DNA of 64,000 bases from Nocardioides aurantiacus (GTDB lineage: Bacteria; Actinomycetota; Actinomycetes; Propionibacteriales; Nocardioidaceae): assembly GCF_003752505.1 (NCBI RefSeq), contig NZ_RKHO01000001.1, positions 186,001 to 250,000 on the forward strand. Direction: 5' to 3'. The first letter of the stretch is position 1. Each line of letters opens with the position of its first letter. This document shows positions 58,856 through 64,000 of the stretch, in pieces. Below the pieces are notes generated by a model. The model saw only the letters and a list, made by a program, of their open reading frames with translations, was not told where the DNA came from and searched no databases. Made by a program: the position numbers and the translations under genes.

Positions 58856-58972
58856 TCATTGTTGGTCATTTATAGAGCGACCTGTCCGGATAAGTCCGTT
58901 TTCGACAGTTGAGAACCGAACTTTCTGGTCAGCGACGTCGCGCACACCCGTCCACCGACCTACCCTGGCAGC

Positions 58973-60004
58973 ATGACCGCGATCTGGGAGTCCCCTGCCC
59001 TGGGCGGCATCCCCCTCGACCCGCGGGTCATGGCCGAGGAGGTCGCGGCCGACCTGGGCCTGCTGTCCGGCTCGGTCATCGAGGTCGTCCGGCTCCACCT
59101 CGAGGCGCTCGACAGCGCGTTGTCGCTCGGCGTCCCGGAGCTCCTGGCCGACCAGCTGCGGTGGCAGACCGTGCGGCTCGAGAGCGCCGGCGCCCCCTTC
59201 GGCCCCGAGGACGTCGACAAGGCGGTCCGCGAGGCGCTCGGACCCCACCTCACCCCGCGCCAGCTGGCCCAGGTCGAGGAGCTGCAGAACAGCGCGGCCG
59301 TGCTCGGCGCCAGTGGTGCCCACGCCGACTCGCTGGTCGCCCTGCCCGTCGGACCGGCCCACGACTACCTCGCGGCCGCCCTCGCCGGCCACCGCGACGA
59401 GGCGATCGCCGTGGTCCGCGAGGCGATGATGTCCGAGGTCAGCGTCGCCGACATCATGCTCGGCATCCTCCAGCCCGCCCAGGTCGAGCTCGGTCGGCTC
59501 TGGGAGGCGGGCGAGATCTCGATCGCCCACGAGCACTACACCACCGCCATCACCCAGCTCGCCCTGTCGCTGCTCTACCCGCGGCTGCTGCTCAACCGCA
59601 CCCTGCTGGGCAGGAGCGTCGTGGCGACCAGCGTCGGCTCGGAGGCCCACGAGGTGGGCATCCGGATGATCTCCGACCTCATGGAGCAGGCCGGGTGGCG
59701 CACCGCCTACCTCGGCGCCGACGTCCCGCACGCCGACGTCATCGAGCGGGTCGCGCAGCACCGCGCCGACGTGCTGGCCGTCTCGGCCACCATGGCCGGC
59801 CACATCCGCGGGGTCCGCGAGCTGATCACGCTGCTGCGGGCCGACCCGCGCTGCGCCGGCGTCCGCGTCCTCGTCGGAGGACGCCCGTTCACCATCAACC
59901 CACAGCTGGCCGACCTGGTCGGTGCCGACGGCTGGGCCCCCGGGGCCGCCGAGGCGCTCGAGATCTGCCGGACGTGGACGGAGGACAGGTCCCGTGCCCG
60001 TTGA
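58973..60004 (+). CDS. CarH-type cobalamin-binding sensor without DNA-binding domain
   Basis: A 343-residue cytosolic protein. Residues about 125-210 form the helical cap of B12-binding photoreceptors, with the exact W-x9-E-H motif (W177, E187, H188 in LWEAGEISIAHEHYTT). Residues about 213-335 form the Rossmann-type B12 domain: E-x-H-xx-G (EAHEVG, lower-ligand candidate H226), then SATM (271-274) and VGGRP (301-305). Unlike CarH/LitR it has no MerR HTH; the first 110 residues are an unrelated helical region. It overlaps a histidine kinase by 11 bp. It is probably the sensing partner of that kinase, possibly light-responsive through adenosylcobalamin. Photochemistry is inference. Confidence 0.85.
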   Translation: MTAIWESPALGGIPLDPRVMAEEVAADLGLLSGSVIEVVRLHLEALDSALSLGVPELLADQLRWQTVRLESAGAPFGPEDVDKAVREALGPHLTPRQLAQVEELQNSAAVLGASGAHADSLVALPVGPAHDYLAAALAGHRDEAIAVVREAMMSEVSVADIMLGILQPAQVELGRLWEAGEISIAHEHYTTAITQLALSLLYPRLLLNRTLLGRSVVATSVGSEAHEVGIRMISDLMEQAGWRTAYLGADVPHADVIERVAQHRADVLAVSATMAGHIRGVRELITLLRADPRCAGVRVLVGGRPFTINPQLADLVGADGWAPGAAEALEICRTWTEDRSRAR

Positions 60005-60761
60005 GGAGCCCGGACACGAGCTGCTCCTGAGGGAGCTGGGTCGCATCAACAGCGAGCTGGCCTCCCAGCGACGCCTCAGCGCCATGACGGTGCACGACCT
60101 CGGCAACCCCGCGCAGGTGATCATGGGGCTGAGCGAGCTGCTGCTCGACCACCCCACGCTCGACCCGTTCGTGCGCACCCGCGTGGAGCAGCTGCACCGC
60201 TCCGCGCTCACGATGTCGGCGCTGATCTCCGACCTCAACAACGGCTTCTCGATCGACGACCAGAACCACCTCGACGTGCAGCGCATCGACCTCGTCGAGC
60301 TGGTCACCTCGCTGGTGGAGCGTCAGCGGGTGCTGGCCAACGCCAAGGACATGACGATCCTGCTGCTGGTCGACCAGCCGCGTGACGCCGGCTGCTGGGT
60401 CGACGGCGACCCGGTCAAGCTGGAGCGCGCGCTGGGCAACCTGCTCGGCAACGCCATCAAGTTCTCCCCGCCGCGCAGCACCGTCTCGGTGGCGCTCGAC
60501 CGCGGGCTCGACAACGCCAAGATCGCCGTCCACGACGAGGGCCCCGGCATCAGCCGGCTCGGCCTGCAGCGCATCTTCGAGGTCTTCCACCGCGAGCGCG
60601 GCACCGACCACGTGCCGGGCCTGGGCCTCGGGCTGTTCATCACCAAGCAGATCGCCGAGAGCCACGGCGGCTCGGTCGACGCCCGCTCCGAGCCGGGCCG
60701 CGGCTCGACCTTCCTGCTCGAGATCCCGCTGGCCGTCGAGGCCTACGCCGACCTTGCCTGA
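59994..60761 (+). CDS. Small soluble histidine kinase partner of the B12 sensor
   Basis: A 255-residue kinase with no transmembrane or PAS domain. The dimerisation/phosphoacceptor helix has H34 in MTVHDLGNPAQVIMGLSELL. The catalytic domain has the N-box GNLLGNAIKFSP, D-box DEGPGIS, F-box IFEVFHRERG and G-box GLGLGLFITK. A short 28-residue N-terminal helix is the only non-kinase part, so it should rely on a partner for input. GTG 59994 overlaps the B12 gene by 11 bp. No response regulator gene follows in the window. Confidence 0.87.
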   Translation: MPVEEPGHELLLRELGRINSELASQRRLSAMTVHDLGNPAQVIMGLSELLLDHPTLDPFVRTRVEQLHRSALTMSALISDLNNGFSIDDQNHLDVQRIDLVELVTSLVERQRVLANAKDMTILLLVDQPRDAGCWVDGDPVKLERALGNLLGNAIKFSPPRSTVSVALDRGLDNAKIAVHDEGPGISRLGLQRIFEVFHRERGTDHVPGLGLGLFITKQIAESHGGSVDARSEPGRGSTFLLEIPLAVEAYADLA

Positions 60762-61824
60762 CCGGGTCGCTCCCCGCGACCTGCCCAGCACGGGACGCGG
60801 CGCGTGGGCCGAGCCCGGGGTCGAGGAGGTCGCGCCCGGCGTCCACCGGCTGCCGCTGCCGCTGCCGATGGACGGCCTGCGCGCGGTCAACGTCTACGTC
60901 GTCGAGGGCGAGGACGGCCTGACCCTGGTCGACGGCGGCTGGGCGATCCCGACCTCGCGCCAGGTCTTCGAGGACGGGCTGCGCCGGCTCGGGCACGCGC
61001 CCTCCGACGTACGCCGGTTCCTGGTCACCCACATGCACCGCGACCACTACACCCAGGCCCGCGTCCTCGGCACCGAGCTGGGCTGCCCGGTCGTGCTGGG
61101 CTCCGGCGAGCGGCCCAACCTCGCGAGCGTGCACGCCGACGCCGAGGCCGGCGACACCCGGCAGGCCGGCACCCACGCGCGGCTGCGCTCCGCCGGGGCC
61201 GAGCACCTGCACGAGGCGTGGCTGGAGCTGGCGCCGCGCCGTCCCGACGCCCTCGACGCCTACGCCGCCCCCGACACCTGGCTCGAGCACGACCAGGACC
61301 TCGACGTGGCCGGCCGTCGGCTGCGCGCCGTGGCGACGCCCGGGCACACCCGCGGCCACTACGTCTTCGCCGACGAGGCCGCCTCGCTGCTCTTCGCCGG
61401 CGACCACGTGCTCTCGACGATCACGCCCTCGATCGGGTTCGAGCCGGCGTACGTCCGGCAGCCGCTGCGCGACTACCTCTCCTCGCTCGCCAAGGTCCTG
61501 GCGCTGCCCGACCTCACGCTGCTGCCCGCCCACGGCCCGGTCACCGCCTCCTCCCACGCCCGCGTCCACGAGCTGCTCGAGCACCACGACGTGCGGCTCG
61601 CGCAGTCGCTCGAGGCCGTGCGCGCCGGCGCCCGCACGGCCTGGGAGGTGGCCTGCGCGCTGCCCTGGACCCGCCGCGAGCGACACATCGACGAGCTCGG
61701 CCCGTTCGACCAGGCGCTGGCCGCCTTCGAGACGCTCGCCCACCTCGAGCTGCTCGCGCTGCGGGCCGACCTCGCCCGGGTCGCGGGGGACACCGTGCAG
61801 TTCGCGCTCCCGCGCCGCGGCTAG
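60754..61824 (+). CDS. MBL-fold metallohydrolase downstream of the B12-kinase pair
   Basis: A 356-residue metallo-beta-lactamase-fold protein. The metal motif HxHxDH is intact (FLVTHMHRDHYTQAR, residues 93-98), with further ligands in TPGHTRGHYVFADE, FAGDHVLS and PAHGP. A 90-residue helical C-terminus (SLEAVRAGARTAWEVACALP) is the LACTB2-like cap. The start is uncertain: TTG 60754 overlaps the kinase stop by 8 bp, and no ATG or GTG exists in the proper place. The function is unclear; close packing suggests translation with the sensor pair. Confidence 0.82.
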   Translation: MPDRVAPRDLPSTGRGAWAEPGVEEVAPGVHRLPLPLPMDGLRAVNVYVVEGEDGLTLVDGGWAIPTSRQVFEDGLRRLGHAPSDVRRFLVTHMHRDHYTQARVLGTELGCPVVLGSGERPNLASVHADAEAGDTRQAGTHARLRSAGAEHLHEAWLELAPRRPDALDAYAAPDTWLEHDQDLDVAGRRLRAVATPGHTRGHYVFADEAASLLFAGDHVLSTITPSIGFEPAYVRQPLRDYLSSLAKVLALPDLTLLPAHGPVTASSHARVHELLEHHDVRLAQSLEAVRAGARTAWEVACALPWTRRERHIDELGPFDQALAAFETLAHLELLALRADLARVAGDTVQFALPRRG

Positions 61825-61837
61825 GGTGGGCAGCGTC

Positions 61838-61937
61838 CGACAGGGGAGCGCCGGGGGCCAGTGAGCCGGAGGCGCTGAGAGTGCGGGAGAGCCGCAGACC
61901 CTCGAACCTGCTCCGGTTAGTACCGGCGAAGGAAGTC
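61838..61937 (+). promoter_or_regulatory. TPP riboswitch (THI element)
   Basis: The conserved blocks of the thiamine pyrophosphate riboswitch are all present: GGGGAGC (P1/P2 side), GCTGAGAG at 61874, a short variable stem with GCGGGAG and CCGCAGACC, then GAACCTG at 61914 and CCGGTTAGTACCGGCG before GGAAG. It lies 14 bp before thiB, whose ribosome site (AAGGAG) follows immediately. In this position, TPP binding would repress translation or transcription of the transporter genes. Confidence 0.93.
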
Positions 61938-61951
61938 GAAGGAGACTCCCG

Positions 61952-63016
61952 ATGCGCATCCGCGTGCGTTCCCTGTCCACCCTGCTCACCGTCGGTGCCC
62001 TCACCGCGACCCTGGCCGCGTGCGGCTCGTCGGGATCCTCCGACGCCGGCGCGACCGAGGATCGCACGACCCTCACCGTCGTCACCCACGACAGCTGGGC
62101 CGTCCCCGACGACGTGCTCGCCGCGTTCACCGAGCAGAGCGGCATCACGGTGAAGGTCCAGCCGCAGGGTGACGCGGGCCAGCTGACCAACAAGCTGGTG
62201 CTGACCAAGGACTCGCCGCTGGCCGACGGGGTCTACGGCATCGACAACACCTTCGGGTCCCGCGCCGTCGACGAGGGCGTGCTCGCGGCGTACGACGCGG
62301 ACCTGCCCGCCTCGGCCGAGCAGCTCCGGCTCCCCGGCGGCGAGGACCGGCTGACCCCGGTCGACTACAGCGACGTGTGCGTCAACGTCGACGACAGCTG
62401 GTTCGAGAAGGAGGGCAAGCAGCCGCCCACGGACCTCGACGACCTGACCGACCCGGCCTACGAGGGCCTGTTCGTGACCCCCGGCGCCACCACCTCCTCG
62501 CCGGGCCTGGCCTTCCTGCTCGCCACCGTGGCCGCCAAGGGCGCCGACTGGCCCGACTACTGGCAGGCGCTGGTCGACAACGGCGCCAAGGTGACCTCCG
62601 GCTGGTCCGACGCCTACGAGGTCGACTTCACCGCCGGCGGCGGCGGGGGCGACCGGCCGATCGTGCTGTCCTACTCCTCCTCGCCGCCGTTCACCGTGCC
62701 CGAGGGCGGCACCGAGCCGACCACGAGCGCGCTGCTGGACACCTGCTTCCGACAGGTGGAGTACGCCGGGGTGCTGGCCGGCGCCGAGAACCCCGAGGGC
62801 ATGCAGGAGTTCATCGACTTCATGCTCGGGCGGGAGTTCCAGCAGGCGCTGCCCGACACCATGTACGTCTACCCCGTCGACGCCGACGTGGCCCTGCCCG
62901 AGGCCTGGGCGGAGTTCGCCCCGGCGGCCGAGGAGCCGCTCGCCGTCGAGCCGGCCGACCTCGACGCGAACCGCGAGAAGTGGCTGCGCGAGTGGCGCGA
63001 CATCGTCACGCAGTAG
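61952..63016 (+). CDS. thiB: Thiamine ABC transporter, substrate-binding lipoprotein
   Basis: A 354-residue lipoprotein with lipobox LAAC (Cys24) and a type 2 periplasmic-binding fold: LTVVTHDSWAVPDDVLAAFT, YGIDNTFGSRAVDEGVLAAY, VDYSDVCVNVDDSWFEK, SYSSSPPFTVPEGG and MQEFIDFMLGREFQQALPDT. The sequence matches ThiB/TbpA, which bind thiamine, TMP and TPP. ATG 61952 follows AAGGAG. The TPP riboswitch upstream supports the assignment. Its 3' end overlaps thiP by 25 bp. Confidence 0.93.
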   Translation: MRIRVRSLSTLLTVGALTATLAACGSSGSSDAGATEDRTTLTVVTHDSWAVPDDVLAAFTEQSGITVKVQPQGDAGQLTNKLVLTKDSPLADGVYGIDNTFGSRAVDEGVLAAYDADLPASAEQLRLPGGEDRLTPVDYSDVCVNVDDSWFEKEGKQPPTDLDDLTDPAYEGLFVTPGATTSSPGLAFLLATVAAKGADWPDYWQALVDNGAKVTSGWSDAYEVDFTAGGGGGDRPIVLSYSSSPPFTVPEGGTEPTTSALLDTCFRQVEYAGVLAGAENPEGMQEFIDFMLGREFQQALPDTMYVYPVDADVALPEAWAEFAPAAEEPLAVEPADLDANREKWLREWRDIVTQ

Positions 63017-64000
63017 CCACCGCGCTGCTGGCGGCGCTGCCGCTGGCGGCCCTCGCGCTGTTCTTCGTCTACCCGGTCGCCGGGATGGTGGGGCGCGGGT
63101 TCGTGCCCGACGGACGGTTCGAGCCGGGCGCGGTGCTCGAGGTGCTGACCCGACCGCGGGTGCACCGGGTGCTGTGGTTCACGCTCTGGTCGGCCACGGC
63201 GGGGACCCTGCTGTCGCTGGTGCTGGGGCTGCCCACGGCGTACGCCCTGCACCGGCTGCGGTTCCCCGGACGCGACCTGCTCCGGGCCGTGGTGGTGGTG
63301 CCGTTCGTGCTGCCGACCGTGGTCGTGGGCGTGGCCTTCCGCCAGCTGATCGCGTCCTCGGGCCCGCTGGGCGGGCTGGGGCTCGACGGCAGCGCGGTGG
63401 CGATCGTCGCGGCGCTGGCGTTCTTCAACGTCAGCGTCGTGGTGCGCACCGTCGGCACCTTCTGGGAGTCGATGGACCCGCGGCGCGAGGAGGCCGCCGC
63501 GGCGCTGGGCGCCACCCCGTGGCAGGTGCTGCGCACCGTGACGCTGCCGGCGCTGCGCCCGGGCGTCGTCTCGGCCGCCAGCGTGGTGTTCCTGTTCTGC
63601 TCGACCGCGTTCGGGGTGGTGCTGACCATGGGCGGGCTGCGCTACGCCAACGTCGAGACCGAGATCTACCTGCTCACCACCCAGGAGCTCGACCTGACCG
63701 CCGCGGCCGCCCTGTCGGTGCTGCAGCTGCTCGTGGTCACCGGCCTGCTCGTCCTGGCCGCGCGCGTACGCCGCTCCCCGCCGACCGCCCGCACCGCCCG
63801 GCCGCTGCCCCGGCCGCGCTGGACCCACGCCCCGGTGCTGCTGTGGACCGCGCTCACCCTGGTGCTGCTGCTCGCCCCGCTGGCCTCGCTCGTGGCCGCC
63901 TCGCTGCGCCGCGGCGAGGACTGGGGACTGCAGAACTACCGCGCGCTGGCGACGACCGGCGCCGACAACGCGCTGCTGGTGCCGGTGACCGAGGCGCTGG
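62992..64000 (+). CDS. thiP: Thiamine ABC transporter permease (cut by window end)
   Basis: Starts at GTG 62992 inside thiB and runs to the window edge (at least 336 residues). A first helix (VATALLAALPLAALALFFVY) is followed by helices and the EAA loop EEAAAALGATPWQVLRTVTL PALRPG, the ATPase contact. A second set begins near residue 280 (APVLLWTALTLVLLLAPLAS), matching the fused two-half ThiP architecture. The second EAA loop lies beyond 64000. It is in the riboswitch-controlled operon with thiB; thiQ would follow outside. Confidence 0.9.
   Translation, partial: MARHRHAVATALLAALPLAALALFFVYPVAGMVGRGFVPDGRFEPGAVLEVLTRPRVHRVLWFTLWSATAGTLLSLVLGLPTAYALHRLRFPGRDLLRAVVVVPFVLPTVVVGVAFRQLIASSGPLGGLGLDGSAVAIVAALAFFNVSVVVRTVGTFWESMDPRREEAAAALGATPWQVLRTVTLPALRPGVVSAASVVFLFCSTAFGVVLTMGGLRYANVETEIYLLTTQELDLTAAAALSVLQLLVVTGLLVLAARVRRSPPTARTARPLPRPRWTHAPVLLWTALTLVLLLAPLASLVAASLRRGEDWGLQNYRALATTGADNALLVPVTEAL

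Overview
The window is a stretch of high-GC actinobacterial chromosome. Dense short-gapped genes, frequent GTG starts, four-base start/stop overlaps, a DUF222-HNH (13E12-type) gene with a LexA box, a sortase-type LPDTG protein and a paaABCDE/paaK set all fit Nocardioidaceae, probably Nocardioides or a close relative. That placement is inferred from gene content and codon use; no rRNA gene is present. I see no CRISPR array, prophage or complete insertion sequence. Both ends cut genes: a cyclophilin-like lipoprotein at position 1 and a thiamine transporter permease at 64000.

Layout. 1-12.5 kb is accessory: a lipoprotein and Bcr/CflA exporter divergent from an XRE/MmyB regulator, a TetR regulator divergent from two aldo/keto reductases, an NTF2-like protein, a tRNA-Thr 3' fragment that looks like an old attachment site, a sugar acetyltransferase, a TetR/DHA2 efflux pair, a flavin monooxygenase-like gene, a saccharopine dehydrogenase-like gene, and a deletion scar joining the remains of a hydrolase and a TetR gene. 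12.6-22.6 kb holds a PQQ-type sugar dehydrogenase lipoprotein, an AzlCD exporter, a lone SF2/SNF2-like helicase behind a GntR-MFS pair, a TauE-like permease, a GlxA-type regulator beside a cysteine hydrolase, and a PAS-LuxR regulator. 22.8-29 kb is an amine-catabolism unit: amine oxidase and PucR regulator divergent from an mmsA-like dehydrogenase and a class III aminotransferase, around a GTGTCAG operator set.

29-37 kb has a wall-anchored CocE/S15-type hydrolase, a DedA-like protein, a decayed deazaflavin reductase remnant, the LexA-boxed HNH gene and several small genes. 37-42.5 kb is phenylacetate catabolism: paaK, then paaABCDE, with the same TetR-type operator before paaK and before paaA. 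42.5-54 kb holds a lipase-like hydrolase, an FAD monooxygenase, an epimerase, an ABC exporter, a GAF-ANTAR regulator, a P450 divergent from its TetR regulator across tandem palindromes, a MarR gene that looks leaderless, a second AzlCD pair and a BrkB-family protein.

53.6-58.9 kb is a quinate/shikimate utilisation cluster: LacI regulator, MHS transporter, shikimate/quinate dehydrogenase and a dehydroshikimate dehydratase-HPPD fusion. 58.9-61.8 kb is the most interesting unit: a cobalamin-binding protein with the W-x9-EH motif of CarH-type light sensors but no DNA-binding domain, overlapping a small soluble histidine kinase and then an MBL-fold hydrolase. The window ends with a TPP riboswitch ahead of thiB-thiP.
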